From positions 1 to 54,332 of the forward strand of contig NZ_JBLOUI010000011.1 of NCBI RefSeq assembly GCF_047807365.1: DNA of 54,332 bases, written 5' to 3'. Source of the DNA: Peptacetobacter sp900539645. Lineage in GTDB: Bacteria > Bacillota > Clostridia > Peptostreptococcales > Peptostreptococcaceae. The position numbers and the translations under genes were made by a program. Shown in pieces: positions 43,737-54,008 of the stretch (its first letter is position 1; every line of letters begins with the position of its first letter). The notes beneath the pieces are model-generated. The model did not search any database and had not been told where the DNA came from. It saw only the letters and a list, made by a program, of their open reading frames with translations.

Positions 43737-45335
43737 TTATATTTCTAATTCTTTAGCCTGATCCCAAAACTTATCCATCTCTTCAAGAGACATTTCATCA
43801 AAAGTTTTTCCAGATTCGATTACCTTTTCTTCTACAAATCCAAATCTATTCACAAACTTATCTATTGTTCCATTAAGTGCCTCTGTAGTGTCTACATCAA
43901 GGAATCTTGCAAGATTAACTATAGAGAATAATAAATCTCCCAATTCTTCCTTTATGTATTGTATCTTCAATGTATGGTATTCGTCAAGCAATTCAAGATT
44001 TTCTTCTTTAATTTTTTCTAAAACATCTAATTTATTTCCTAATTCATTAATTATGTCAACATTTTTTGTCATTTCAGCAAATTTTTCAGGATATTTTTCT
44101 GCAACAAATCCTGCAAAATCTAATTCATACGCTTCTCTAACTTCTTCGTATTCTTCCTCAACTTTAGAGAAGACGTCGTATATATCATCCCAATCAAATC
44201 CAACTAAAGCTGCTTTATGTTGTACTTTTTCCGCTTTCATTAAAGCTGGAAGATATACTGGAATTCTTTTTATTCCTTCTGTAATTGTACTTTCACCTTT
44301 TTCTTTTTTCTTTATTTCTTCCCAAGTTTTTTCAAACTCATCTCTATTTATATTTGCATCTCCAAATATATGTGGATGTCTTGTTATAAGCTTTGTACAA
44401 ATTCCATTAGCAACTTCACCTAGGTCAAACATTCCCTCTTCCTTACCAATCTGGCAGTGGAATATAACCTGAAGAAGTACATCACCTAATTCCTCTATCA
44501 TTTCATCTATATCGTCATTTTCAATAGCGTTGTAAAGCTCATAAGCTTCTTCAATGACAGAATTTTTAAGAGATTCATGAGTCTGTTTCTTATCCCAGTC
44601 ACATCCATCTGGAGCTCTTAATTTATCCATTATAAGCTCTAAATCGTGAACTGTATTGTATTTCTTATTTTCCACTCTAGGGACATAAAGGCTCGTTAAG
44701 TAGTCAAATTCATTTTCAGCCCAGTCTAACTCACAAAGTCTAACCTTCTTGATGAATTCTTCTCCTTTTATACCCGCTCCTCTTACAATATAAACCTCTT
44801 GTTCATCGTCGTATCTATTCATAAGGTATAGCTTAACCTCTGAAGCTATAAACTCATCATATACCTGTGTAACAATTAGATTTATATCTGTATCTATATA
44901 AGATGTCTGCATTTCAAATGCATCTACTAATCTAAATCCATTTGAAGGGTCAAATGCTAAGGCTTCAAACATAGCGTCTACAAAACTCATTGAAGCCACG
45001 ACATTTACATCTATATTGTTTTCTTTAGCTAATTTTTCTATCATGTCTACTGTTTTTTCAGCAACTCTAGGATGCCCTGGAACAGCATAAACAACATCTT
45101 CACTCTTACCTTCTTCAACTATAAACTCAGATATTTTTCTGTACACATCGTCAAAATCGTCGTTTTCATCGTAAAAATGGTCTAGTGATTCAAATTTAGT
45201 TAATTTTTCAAGATCTTTTACTACAGGATGTTTCTCTGTTCTTAAAAATACTTTTTTAGAGTTTTTAAGAGCTTCTATAGCACCATAACTTATTAGAGAT
45301 AAATCTCCAGGTCCTAATCCAACTATATTTATCAT
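43737..45335 (-). CDS. mazG: MazG-family pyrophosphohydrolase with N-terminal methylase-like domain (YabN-like)
   Basis: A 532-residue fusion. Residues 1-215 are a tetrapyrrole/corrin methylase-like domain (VGLGPGDLSLIS, VPGHPRVAEKTV). Residues ~225-530 are two MazG repeats, the first with LRAPDGCDWDKKQTHESL, EEAYELYNAI and EELGDVLLQVIFHC metal-binding helices. MazG hydrolyses non-canonical or alarmone NTPs. The same fusion occurs in B. subtilis YabN. Lies 31 bp after the flippase. Confidence 0.92.
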   Translation of the reverse strand: MINIVGLGPGDLSLISYGAIEALKNSKKVFLRTEKHPVVKDLEKLTKFESLDHFYDENDDFDDVYRKISEFIVEEGKSEDVVYAVPGHPRVAEKTVDMIEKLAKENNIDVNVVASMSFVDAMFEALAFDPSNGFRLVDAFEMQTSYIDTDINLIVTQVYDEFIASEVKLYLMNRYDDEQEVYIVRGAGIKGEEFIKKVRLCELDWAENEFDYLTSLYVPRVENKKYNTVHDLELIMDKLRAPDGCDWDKKQTHESLKNSVIEEAYELYNAIENDDIDEMIEELGDVLLQVIFHCQIGKEEGMFDLGEVANGICTKLITRHPHIFGDANINRDEFEKTWEEIKKKEKGESTITEGIKRIPVYLPALMKAEKVQHKAALVGFDWDDIYDVFSKVEEEYEEVREAYELDFAGFVAEKYPEKFAEMTKNVDIINELGNKLDVLEKIKEENLELLDEYHTLKIQYIKEELGDLLFSIVNLARFLDVDTTEALNGTIDKFVNRFGFVEEKVIESGKTFDEMSLEEMDKFWDQAKELEI

Positions 45336-45366
45336 AATCTATCACCCTTTATAATTTATAATCGTT

Positions 45367-46980
45367 TTATTTTACAAGTCTAACTTTTTTAAGTACTTTA
45401 TATATTTTATCACCCTTAGGCATAGTTTTTATTTCTTCTACTGTTATAGCACCTATTCCTAAAAGAACAACAACGTATACTACAGCACCAACTATTATTG
45501 AAAGTAGTGTAGCTATTGTATTTCCTAGCATAGGAGATGTTACAAAGTATGCTAATTTAACAGCTGCAAACATTGATATAACTGTTATTAAAGGTTTTAT
45601 TATAAATTCTCTCTTAGAGAATTTTACACCCATCGCTTTTTTAACGAAAGCTATGTTTATTATAGCTGCAACTGTATACGCAGTTACTGTACCCATTGCA
45701 GATCCAAGTACGTTTATTGATGGTATTGCAGTTAATGTATAACTTATAGTTATTTTAAATGTCATACCAACTATTAAAGCTATAACTGGAACTATAGCTT
45801 TACCCATTCCCTGAAGTATTCCTGTTAATGTCTGTATTAATCCAAGGAATATTACACAAGGAGTAAGTGTAAATAATATTGTACCAACTGTTGAAGGCTC
45901 TGCAGGGAATAGTAATTTCATTATTGGACCAGCAAGTGAAGCCATACCAAATGCACATGGTAATACTATTATTAAAGTGACTTTTACTGCACTTAATGTA
46001 TCTTTTCTAGCTTTTTCTTTATTTCCTAATGCATAAGCCTGAGATATAGATGGAACTAAACTCATACTCATAGCAGTAGTTATAACTGCTGGAAGGTTGA
46101 TTATAGACATAGCCATACCTGTAAGCTGTCCAAACATAGAGTTTGCTTCTTTTAGGCTATATCCTGCCACCATAAGTCTTCTTATAACTATACCGTTGTC
46201 TACCATATTTACAAGTGGCATAACTGATGCTCCTATAGTTATTGGTATTGCAACAGCTAATAGGTTTTTAAATATTCTACTAAAGCTTTCTTCTTCAAAT
46301 CTTTTACTTTTTTCTAATCTTTCTCTTCTTTCTTTAGCACCTCTTGCAAATGCTGCAAGTAAGTAAATTATTGATGCTAAAGCCCCTATAGCTGCCCCAG
46401 ATATCGCACCTGCTGCCCCCATAGTAGGTCCAGCTGATTTCATAAGCATATAAGCTAATCCTAAACCTAGAACAACTCTAAATATCTGTTCAACTATCTG
46501 AGATATGGCAATCTTAGTCATATCTTTCTGTCCCTGGAAATATCCTCTATACGCAGACATAAGAGGTACTATTATTAGCGCTGGAGCTATAGCTCTCATT
46601 GAATTTAATGCATCTGGATTTTTTATAAATTTAGTAACTATCCATTCTGCACCAAAGAAGAATATACAGAACGAAATTATACCTGTTATGAAAAGTACCT
46701 TACTAGATACCTTAAATACTTTGTTCGCTCCTCTTTCATCTCCTATCGCTAACTTTTCAGAAACTAGTTTCGCAACCGCAGTTGGAAATCCAGCTGTAGC
46801 TAGCGTTAAAAATAATGTATATACTGGATAGGCAGACTGATAATAACCCATCCCTGTCGATCCTATCATATTTCCTAGAGGTATTCTGAAGAATGCACCG
46901 ATTATCTTAACGGCAACACCAGCTATCCCTAGAATAAGTGCTCCTTTCAAGAAAGAGTCTTTAGTTTTATCTTTACTCAT
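45367..46980 (-). CDS. MOP-superfamily flippase (SpoVB/YabM-like)
   Basis: A 537-residue protein with about 14 membrane helices. The start is KGALILGIAGVAVKIIGAFFRIPLGNM, seen as short blocks, with QGQKDM and MVDNGIV further on. It belongs to the polysaccharide exporter/SpoVB/MurJ group that flips lipid-linked wall precursors. In sporulating relatives the gene at this place is spoVB; without other sporulation genes here a role in vegetative wall or polysaccharide export is more likely (inference). Confidence 0.85.
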   Translation of the reverse strand: MSKDKTKDSFLKGALILGIAGVAVKIIGAFFRIPLGNMIGSTGMGYYQSAYPVYTLFLTLATAGFPTAVAKLVSEKLAIGDERGANKVFKVSSKVLFITGIISFCIFFFGAEWIVTKFIKNPDALNSMRAIAPALIIVPLMSAYRGYFQGQKDMTKIAISQIVEQIFRVVLGLGLAYMLMKSAGPTMGAAGAISGAAIGALASIIYLLAAFARGAKERRERLEKSKRFEEESFSRIFKNLLAVAIPITIGASVMPLVNMVDNGIVIRRLMVAGYSLKEANSMFGQLTGMAMSIINLPAVITTAMSMSLVPSISQAYALGNKEKARKDTLSAVKVTLIIVLPCAFGMASLAGPIMKLLFPAEPSTVGTILFTLTPCVIFLGLIQTLTGILQGMGKAIVPVIALIVGMTFKITISYTLTAIPSINVLGSAMGTVTAYTVAAIINIAFVKKAMGVKFSKREFIIKPLITVISMFAAVKLAYFVTSPMLGNTIATLLSIIVGAVVYVVVLLGIGAITVEEIKTMPKGDKIYKVLKKVRLVK

Positions 46981-47120
46981 AATTTTCCTCCATCTTTATT
47001 TTATATAACAGATTTTACTATACCATATTTCAAGTTAAATATTCAAGTTTACGCATTAATTTCTTTGAATTTCTAACGTTCTCAGAGTTTTCTAAAACAT
47101 TTTTTATTTGATTTTTTACA

Positions 47121-47165
47121 AAAAAATAAACTGTTTTCTCAATTTTTTATCAAGAAAACAGTTTA
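47121..47165 (-). terminator. Terminator between prsA and the flippase gene
   Basis: Stem taaactgttttct / agaaaacagttta with T-rich flank on the minus strand. Confidence 0.75.
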
Positions 47166-47201
47166 TATTATGTTTTTAAAAATTATTCTTCTTAAATTAT
47201 A

Positions 47202-48215
47202 TTATTTTTCTACAAATTCTGCAGATTCTATTACTTTATCGAATTTTTCTATTTTAGCTTTTTTCTGAAGTTCTGCTATTTTTTCACCGTATTTATTTTT
47301 TAGTATTTCTTCTTTTATACCTTCTTTAGCTTCATCAAAGCTAGTAGTTTCTTTTATTCTATCTGTTACTTTTATTATATGGTATCCAAAGTCTGTTTTT
47401 ACAAGATTTGATACTTGTCCTGGTTCCATACCAAATGCGGCATCTTCAAATTCCTTAACCATCATACCTTTACCAAATGCTCCTAAAGCTCCACCATTTG
47501 CGGCACTTCCTGGGTCCTGAGAGTATTTTTTAGCAAGTTCTGCAAAATCTCCACCAGCTTTTACTTCTTTTAAAACTTTTTCAGCTTTTTCTTTAGCTTT
47601 TTTCTGTTCTGCTTCTGGAAGAGGTTTATTCTGGTCGTCTGTAGTTTTTATAAGTATATGTGATGCCTCAACTTCATCTTTTTTGTATTCGTCGATATGT
47701 TCATCATAGTATTTTTTCATTTCAGAATCAGAAACTTTTTCTTCACTGTAGAATTTTTCCTGAGATTTCTGTATTAAAAGACTTAACTTAGCCTGTTCTT
47801 TTAGAAAATCATCACTTATCCCTAAATCTTCAGCTGATTTTTTTATTTGTTCATCTGAATTTACATAAGTTTTTAAATCATTGTAAGAAGACTGTATTTC
47901 CTTATCAGTTACTTTTATTCCTTCTTTTTCTGCATTTTGAGCTAATAATTCAGTATTTATCATTTGGTCTAATACTAAAGTTTTGTATTTATCCTTATAT
48001 GTCTGCCCACTCTGGTCTTTCTGTTCCCAACCTTCAGCTCCACCTATAGTAGATTCTACTGACGCCTTGTTCATTTTTAACATAAACTCATACTGTCCTA
48101 AAGTTATTTTTGTCCCATTTACATCTGCAACAGCTTCGTTTAAATCTTTCTGCTTACAAGCAACTAAAGATAAACTCATCAGTCCCGCAAGCACAATTGT
48201 CATTAATTTTTTCAA
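47202..48215 (-). CDS. prsA: Foldase lipoprotein PrsA (parvulin PPIase)
   Basis: A 337-residue lipoprotein: signal peptide with lipobox LVAC (C20 lipidated), SurA/trigger-like N-terminal part, a parvulin domain (about 184-290: ASHILIKTTD, GGDFAELAKKYSQDP, GGALGAFGKG, FGYHIIKV) and a lysine-rich C-terminus. It helps fold secreted proteins at the outer face of the membrane. TTG start after GGGGTG. spoVT, which can follow here in spore formers, is absent. Confidence 0.93.
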   Translation of the reverse strand: MKKLMTIVLAGLMSLSLVACKQKDLNEAVADVNGTKITLGQYEFMLKMNKASVESTIGGAEGWEQKDQSGQTYKDKYKTLVLDQMINTELLAQNAEKEGIKVTDKEIQSSYNDLKTYVNSDEQIKKSAEDLGISDDFLKEQAKLSLLIQKSQEKFYSEEKVSDSEMKKYYDEHIDEYKKDEVEASHILIKTTDDQNKPLPEAEQKKAKEKAEKVLKEVKAGGDFAELAKKYSQDPGSAANGGALGAFGKGMMVKEFEDAAFGMEPGQVSNLVKTDFGYHIIKVTDRIKETTSFDEAKEGIKEEILKNKYGEKIAELQKKAKIEKFDKVIESAEFVEK

Positions 48216-48294
48216 ATTGACACCCCTTTTCTAATTTAATTTAAGTTAATTATCATACATCTATCTCTATATTATCATGTAGAGATTTTTATTG

Positions 48295-51200
48295 CTACTT
48301 ATCTTTATTTTCTTCGTTTTTCTCTTTTTTCTCTTCGTCTTCTTTTTCAAATTTTTCCACATATTCTTCTAACAATATCTGTATCTCTTCAACAACCTTA
48401 TATCCAACCTTAGATTTTGCTCTATATCTCATATATGGATTTAAAAATACTTCATTTTTAATTTGATATACTTTTTCGATTTTTAGCTTTTTACAAAGAG
48501 ATTTTATATACGCTATAGACAATAATGTCTGAGTAGGTCTTGGTATATCAGAGAATCTATCCTCTAATTCCTCTTGAACTTCGTACATATCTTCTTTACT
48601 ATCGATTGAAGCAATTTTTTTGTACATTTCAATTTTTGCCATCTCATCCTCTATATATCTATCTGGTATATATGCATCCACTGGTAAGTCTATTTCTACA
48701 TCTAATTCTATTACTTCAGGTTCTCCTTTAATTTTTCTAATAGCTTCATTTAACATCTTAACGTATAAATCGTAACCTATTACAGCCATGTGTCCATGTT
48801 GCTGAGCACCTAACACATCACCAGCACCTCTTATCTCAAGGTCACGCATAGCTATCTTAAATCCAGACCCAAACTCAGTAAATTCCTTTATAGCTTTTAA
48901 TCTCTTCTCTGCTATTTCACTAAGGCTCTTATTTCTCTCGTACATCAAGAACGCATATCCCTGTCTAGTACTTCTACCCACACGTCCTCTAAGCTGATAA
49001 AGTTGAGCAAGCCCCATCTTATCAGCATCGTAAATTATCATTGTATTGGCATTTGCAATATCCATACCTGTTTCTATTATAGTAGTACATACAAGAACGT
49101 CATATTCTTTTTGCATAAATGCTATTATAATATCTTCAAGCGTCTTTGAACTCATTCTACCATGAGCAACAGCAACTCTTGCATCTGGAACTAGCTTTCT
49201 AACCTTGTCTGCAATCCCTTCAATTCCCTCTACTCTATTGTAGACGAAGAATACCTGCCCACCTCTTGAAATTTCCTTTTCAATTTCATCCTGAATAATA
49301 CTATCTCTAGCTTCTGTAACATAAGTTATTACTGGATGTCTTTCCTGTGGTGGCTCTTCTATTACACTCATATCCCTTATTCCAGATAATGACATGTGAA
49401 GAGTTCTAGGAATTGGTGTTGCAGATAGTGTAAGAACATCTACAGTATTTTTTACTTTCTTTAAAGTTTCCTTGTGCTTAACCCCAAATCTCTGCTCCTC
49501 GTCTATTACAACAAGTCCAAGCTTTGGGAGCTCTATATCTTTAGAAATTATTCTGTGCGTACCTATAAGTACATCTACCATTCCTTTTTTAGCATCTTCT
49601 ATGATTTTTTTCTGTTGCTTAGGAGTCTTAAATCTACTAAGAACCTCTACTCTTATCGGATAATCTGCAAATCTTTCACTAAATGTATTGTAATGCTGCT
49701 GTGCAAGTATAGTCGTAGGAACAAGTATAGCAACCTGTTTTCCATCCATACAAGCCTTAAATGCAGCCCTTATAGCGACTTCTGTTTTTCCGTATCCAAC
49801 ATCTCCGCATATTAATCTATCCATAACCCTTGAAGATTCCATATCCTTTTTAGTATCTTTTATAGCTTTAAGCTGGTCATCTGTCTCTTGATATGGGAAT
49901 TTATCCTCAAATTCTTTCTGCCATACTGTGTCTTTAGAGAATTTATATCCCTTGATTTTTTCCCTTTTGGCATACAGGTTGATAAGTTCCTGAGTCATAT
50001 CCTCGATTTCTTTTCTGACCTTAGCCTTAGCCTTTGTCCACTCTTGTGTCCCAAGTCTACTAAGTTTGACCTTCTCAGCCTCAGCTCCGATATATTTCTG
50101 AACCTTGTCCATTTGGTCAATAGGCACATATAAATTATCTCCATCTCTATAGACTATCTTCATATAGTCTTTCTTAATTCCATCAACAGTTATCTGATCT
50201 ATACCTGTATATCTACCTATACCGCTATTTTCGTGAACTACGTAATCTCCAGGATTTAAGTCTAAGAATGAATCTATTTTCTGTGCATTTGTATTTTTCT
50301 TTTTCTTCTTTTTCGATTTTAATCCACTTCTCTGAACACCGATCATTTCTTTATCAGTTATAATAGTGAACTTAATATCTCTATACTGGAACCCTTCGCT
50401 AATTGCAGCTTCCATTATTATAGCCTGAGATGATTTTATCTCTGTATCTCTCTTTTTAGCTATCGAAGTTTCAACATCGTATTCAAATAAAGCTTCTTTT
50501 AATTTCTTTGCCCTTTCTGAGCTGTTCACCGCAAGAATAATCTTGTGCCCAGAGTATTTTAATCTCTGAAGCTCGTCTGCAAGAATATCTATCTTTCCAT
50601 TAAATGATGGCACCTCTCTACTGTCGAAGTTCAATATTTCCTTTACATTAAATCCTTTAACAGCCTTTGGTAATAGAGAGTTTATCACTATATTTCTATC
50701 GCCTATACAGTACTCTAAATCTATATAATTGTAGACTAAATTTCCCTGAGATTTTAGTGCAGTTCCTCTTTCCAAGTTCATCTTGTAGCTGTCTTTAAAT
50801 TCTTCAGCAAAATTTTCGCATCTTTCTTTCATCCTAGATATATCATTGATAAATACTATCGCCTTTTTATCTAGATATTCAAAAATACTCTTCTCTACAT
50901 CTGGATAGAAGTAGTCTATATAGTTTTCTATTCCATCAAAGTACTCTTTTCTCGCAATTTTATCTATAACAGCCTCTACATCGTCACTGCACACTTTTCC
51001 TCTATCTTTTTTCATCCTAGAAACTGTTTCTTCAACATTTTCAGGATAGATAAATTCCCTAGAAGGAGTAATTATAAACGATTTCAGTTTATCTATAGAT
51101 TTCTGAGAAAATACGTCAAATGTTCTTATTGAGTCGATTTCATCATCAAAGAACTCAATTCTTATAGGGTTTTCATATTCAAGTGAGAATATATCTACAA

Positions 51201-51738
51201 TCCCACCTCTTACGCTGAACTGTCCAAACCCCTCTACCTTTGATACTCTCTCATATCCTAATGAAACCAACTTTGAAGATAACTCTTCTATATCTACTAT
51301 ATCTCCTACCTTGTATTTAAAAGTATTATCTAATAATACATCTTTAGGTAGGTATTTTCTAAGTACCGCATCTGCAGTTGTAACTAGCATTAACTTTTCT
51401 TTTTTTGCCAATTTAAGCAGCGTCTTTATTCTTTTCGCTTCCTGCTTTCTATCTTTAGCATCTAAGTAATAAAATCTTATCTCATCTGAAGTTAAAAGCT
51501 CTACCTTATCATTAACGTAGAATTTTAAATCTTCGTAAATCTTTCTCGCTTCATATTCAGTTGAACCTACAAAAACAATAGGCCTTGAAAGATCCTTGAA
51601 TAGAGATGAAGATATATGAGCTTTTTGAGCCTGATTTAGACCATTTACAAGCAGACATCTTCCCTCTACATCAAGTTTTTCTTTAAGTTTTATATATTCC
51701 TTTGAATTCTGAAGCGGATTAAAAAATATATCTCCCAT
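48295..51738 (-). CDS. mfd: Transcription-repair coupling factor
   Basis: A 1147-residue Mfd of normal length. The UvrB-like N-terminal region is followed by the RNA polymerase-interacting domain (about 490-570, LNPGDYVVHENSGIGRY) and the RecG-like translocase with GDVGYGKTEVA, DEEQRFGV, ATPIPRTLHM and QLRGRVGRSTRQGYAF. A C-terminal TRCF domain closes it. It removes polymerase stalled at lesions and recruits UvrA. It ends in a Lys/Glu-rich low-complexity tail. Between pth and prsA, as in many Firmicutes. Confidence 0.97.
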   Translation of the reverse strand: MGDIFFNPLQNSKEYIKLKEKLDVEGRCLLVNGLNQAQKAHISSSLFKDLSRPIVFVGSTEYEARKIYEDLKFYVNDKVELLTSDEIRFYYLDAKDRKQEAKRIKTLLKLAKKEKLMLVTTADAVLRKYLPKDVLLDNTFKYKVGDIVDIEELSSKLVSLGYERVSKVEGFGQFSVRGGIVDIFSLEYENPIRIEFFDDEIDSIRTFDVFSQKSIDKLKSFIITPSREFIYPENVEETVSRMKKDRGKVCSDDVEAVIDKIARKEYFDGIENYIDYFYPDVEKSIFEYLDKKAIVFINDISRMKERCENFAEEFKDSYKMNLERGTALKSQGNLVYNYIDLEYCIGDRNIVINSLLPKAVKGFNVKEILNFDSREVPSFNGKIDILADELQRLKYSGHKIILAVNSSERAKKLKEALFEYDVETSIAKKRDTEIKSSQAIIMEAAISEGFQYRDIKFTIITDKEMIGVQRSGLKSKKKKKKNTNAQKIDSFLDLNPGDYVVHENSGIGRYTGIDQITVDGIKKDYMKIVYRDGDNLYVPIDQMDKVQKYIGAEAEKVKLSRLGTQEWTKAKAKVRKEIEDMTQELINLYAKREKIKGYKFSKDTVWQKEFEDKFPYQETDDQLKAIKDTKKDMESSRVMDRLICGDVGYGKTEVAIRAAFKACMDGKQVAILVPTTILAQQHYNTFSERFADYPIRVEVLSRFKTPKQQKKIIEDAKKGMVDVLIGTHRIISKDIELPKLGLVVIDEEQRFGVKHKETLKKVKNTVDVLTLSATPIPRTLHMSLSGIRDMSVIEEPPQERHPVITYVTEARDSIIQDEIEKEISRGGQVFFVYNRVEGIEGIADKVRKLVPDARVAVAHGRMSSKTLEDIIIAFMQKEYDVLVCTTIIETGMDIANANTMIIYDADKMGLAQLYQLRGRVGRSTRQGYAFLMYERNKSLSEIAEKRLKAIKEFTEFGSGFKIAMRDLEIRGAGDVLGAQQHGHMAVIGYDLYVKMLNEAIRKIKGEPEVIELDVEIDLPVDAYIPDRYIEDEMAKIEMYKKIASIDSKEDMYEVQEELEDRFSDIPRPTQTLLSIAYIKSLCKKLKIEKVYQIKNEVFLNPYMRYRAKSKVGYKVVEEIQILLEEYVEKFEKEDEEKKEKNEENKDK

Positions 51739-51844
51739 TTTTTTCGCTCCTTTAATTCTCTACATTATATATTAAATTATTTTCCTTAACTCTAGCTTAT
51801 TAAGTATCTATTTATTTCAAAATCACTCTTTACTTTGATAGTTA

Positions 51845-52405
51845 TTATCCGTTGTATTTATTCATAGCCATGTCGATTCCTTCTCTTATCATAGAATCTA
51901 TTGCTTTTGCAGTTTTTTCAAATCCTTCATTCATAGCTTCGTCCTGTTCTTTTGGAACTCTTGAAAGAACGAAATCAGCTAAATCTCTTCCTTTATCTGG
52001 CTTTCCAACACCTACTCTAAATCTTGGGAAATCTTTAGTTCCTAAGCACTGAGTTATAGATCTCATACCGTTGTGTGTACCTGGGCTTCCTTTTTTTCTT
52101 ATTCTAAGTTTTCCTACATCTAAATCTATATCATCGTATATCACTATCAGTTTGTCTAAATCTGGTTTATAGAACTGATAAAGGCTAACTACAGACTCAC
52201 CACTTAAATTCATATAAGTTGTGGGTTTTACAAGAACAACCTTCTCTGTCCCAACTCTACCTTCTCCTATTAAAGCCTTATGTTTTATCTTTGTAACACT
52301 TATTCCGTATTCATCTGCTAATCTGTCTATTACTTCAAATCCTGCATTATGTCTAGTCTTTGCGTATTTTTGACCTGGATTTCCAAGTCCTACTATTATA
52401 TACAT
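51845..52405 (-). CDS. pth: Peptidyl-tRNA hydrolase
   Basis: The ATG at 52405 (after AAAGGAGATG) gives 186 residues. VGLGNPGQKYAKTRHNAGF has the catalytic histidine H19, and KPTTYMNLSGESV and VIYDDIDLDVGKLRIRKKG follow with the catalytic aspartate. It recycles peptidyl-tRNA that drops off ribosomes. Pairs with mfd downstream. Confidence 0.96.
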   Translation of the reverse strand: MYIIVGLGNPGQKYAKTRHNAGFEVIDRLADEYGISVTKIKHKALIGEGRVGTEKVVLVKPTTYMNLSGESVVSLYQFYKPDLDKLIVIYDDIDLDVGKLRIRKKGSPGTHNGMRSITQCLGTKDFPRFRVGVGKPDKGRDLADFVLSRVPKEQDEAMNEGFEKTAKAIDSMIREGIDMAMNKYNG

Positions 52406-52442
52406 TTGTTCATCTCCTTTTTTAATCAATTTTTATATTATC

Positions 52443-53105
52443 CTAAATTATTTTCTCAATTATATCGAGGTAGCACTTTACTATATCAAATCCGAGAATA
52501 TTCAATATAGCTGCGATAATTATATACGGAGCAAAAGCAATTTTTTTATCCCTATTTCCACAGATAAATCTTATAATCAAAAATATTGCAGAAACAAGAA
52601 AAGAGCCCGGTATCAACGATAACGAACTTTTAAATCCAATAGTCATAGCACAAAGAGCATACACACCTACATCTCCTGTACCCATCATATTGGTCGCCTT
52701 TACTATTAAATATGAAATCAAAGCACATAGCAAACCTGCCAACACACTATCTACTAAGATTTCAACATTTCCATTTACAATTTTAACTACACTCTGAATT
52801 ATTATACCACTAAAAACAAGAATATCATACACATACATTGTATAATAATCTATTAAACTTATAATAATTGCTAAAATAAAAAATATAAAATAGCCAAATC
52901 TATCCAAATTATTTGGATAAATTTTAAAAATAGAGATAGTGTATGCAAATGTAGATATTATTAAGAATATCTTCAATTTTTTTATATTGATTTTTTTATA
53001 ATCCTCTTCTTCGATAAAAGCTTTTACAACTTTTTGTACGATTGAAGTAATTATTATTGCAAATAAAAACGATAAAAATAAAATCTCAAACTTTTCTAAA
53101 TCCAT
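52443..53105 (-). CDS. A24-type prepilin peptidase-like membrane protein
   Basis: A 220-residue protein with about seven membrane helices. The two catalytic aspartates of A24 peptidases are recognisable: D86 in SLIDYYTM and D145 in the MGTGDVG motif (GxGD). It lacks the cysteine-rich N-terminal methylase loop of classical PilD. No pilus or secretion genes are in the window, so its substrate is elsewhere. Start after AAGGAGAG; 37 bp before pth. Confidence 0.75.
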   Translation of the reverse strand: MDLEKFEILFLSFLFAIIITSIVQKVVKAFIEEEDYKKINIKKLKIFLIISTFAYTISIFKIYPNNLDRFGYFIFFILAIIISLIDYYTMYVYDILVFSGIIIQSVVKIVNGNVEILVDSVLAGLLCALISYLIVKATNMMGTGDVGVYALCAMTIGFKSSLSLIPGSFLVSAIFLIIRFICGNRDKKIAFAPYIIIAAILNILGFDIVKCYLDIIEKII

Positions 53106-53422
53106 CTTTTAATTTTCTCTCCTTATATTTAATTTACTTTCCGTATTAATAAATATTTCTATCAATATTATTTACAATATATTTTCATTTAATACTTTTA
53201 TTTTATATTTTATTATTTATTAAAATAATTATATCTCATTATATTTTTAATATATAATTTACTATCTTGTTTATTTTTTCATACAAATTCCATTATATCT
53301 ACATTATTATTTCATTTTCATTTATATTTTGTTACAAAATAATAGTAATTTTTTAGTATATTTATTTTGTAGTTACATAACATTTACAGAAATCGTTTTT
53401 TTGTTATTTTTATTTCAATCTA
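53106..53422. other. AT-rich intergenic region
   Basis: More than 300 bp, almost all A and T, between the divergent A24 and secreted-peptide genes. I see no reading frame or hairpin of note. Confidence 0.4.
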
Positions 53423-53431
53423 TGCTATAAT
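53423..53431 (+). promoter_or_regulatory. Extended -10 promoter of the secreted peptide gene
   Basis: TGCTATAAT, an extended -10 element, 33 bases before the start codon; a possible TTGTTA -35 lies at 53401-53406 with 19-bp spacing. The leader contains AAGGAGG. Confidence 0.6.
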
Positions 53432-53464
53432 CATAAAAAATAAATTTCAAGGAGGATTTACCCT

Positions 53465-53968
53465 ATGAATATCAAAAAAAATAAAACACTTTATTCTTTA
53501 TTATTATCTGGAGTATTAATATTTAGTTCATCTGCTCCTATACTAGCAAGTGTTAATGCAGAGGAAGTTACATCTGAAATTCCTTTATTAGAAGAAGTTA
53601 GCACTACAGATAATGCAAATTCTGATGTAACTGTCATAAACAATGTTGATGAGTTAGAAAACTACATAGCTGATTATGTATATGAACATAAAGCAGAAAT
53701 AACACCCTATTATGTTGGTTGGAAAGATGACTTAGTTTCTGGACAAAATTACTGGAATAAATCAAAACAAGGTAAATGTGTGGCTAAAGTTATAAGTCCA
53801 AGCTCTATAGTAAAAAATGCTATTTTAAGTTTAACTATAAAAGATATACAAAATCTTTCTTATAAAGCTTTAGCAAAGAAAATTGCAAGTAAGGGTATAA
53901 AAGCAAATATATCTCTTGCTGTAGCTTATGATATAGCTAAGTGTGTAAAAAAATATCCATTTAGTTAA
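53465..53968 (+). CDS. Secreted cationic peptide precursor, bacteriocin-like
   Basis: A 167-residue pre-pro-protein. Signal peptide about 1-32 (lysine head, hydrophobic core, VNA before EE). Residues 33-79 are strongly acidic (13 D/E, one K). The remaining ~88 are cationic (15 K, 4 acidic), with an aromatic N-terminal part (YYVGWKDD, NYWNKSKQGKC) and two cysteines, C105 and C160. The layout resembles closticin 574, a large clostridial bacteriocin with a W...GKC start and a C-terminal Cys. Preceded by AAGGAGGA. Similarity is from memory, not a search. Confidence 0.6.
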   Translation: MNIKKNKTLYSLLLSGVLIFSSSAPILASVNAEEVTSEIPLLEEVSTTDNANSDVTVINNVDELENYIADYVYEHKAEITPYYVGWKDDLVSGQNYWNKSKQGKCVAKVISPSSIVKNAILSLTIKDIQNLSYKALAKKIASKGIKANISLAVAYDIAKCVKKYPFS

Positions 53969-54008
53969 ATGTATAAATTTAGACTATTTATAAAAAGGAT
54001 AGATTTTT

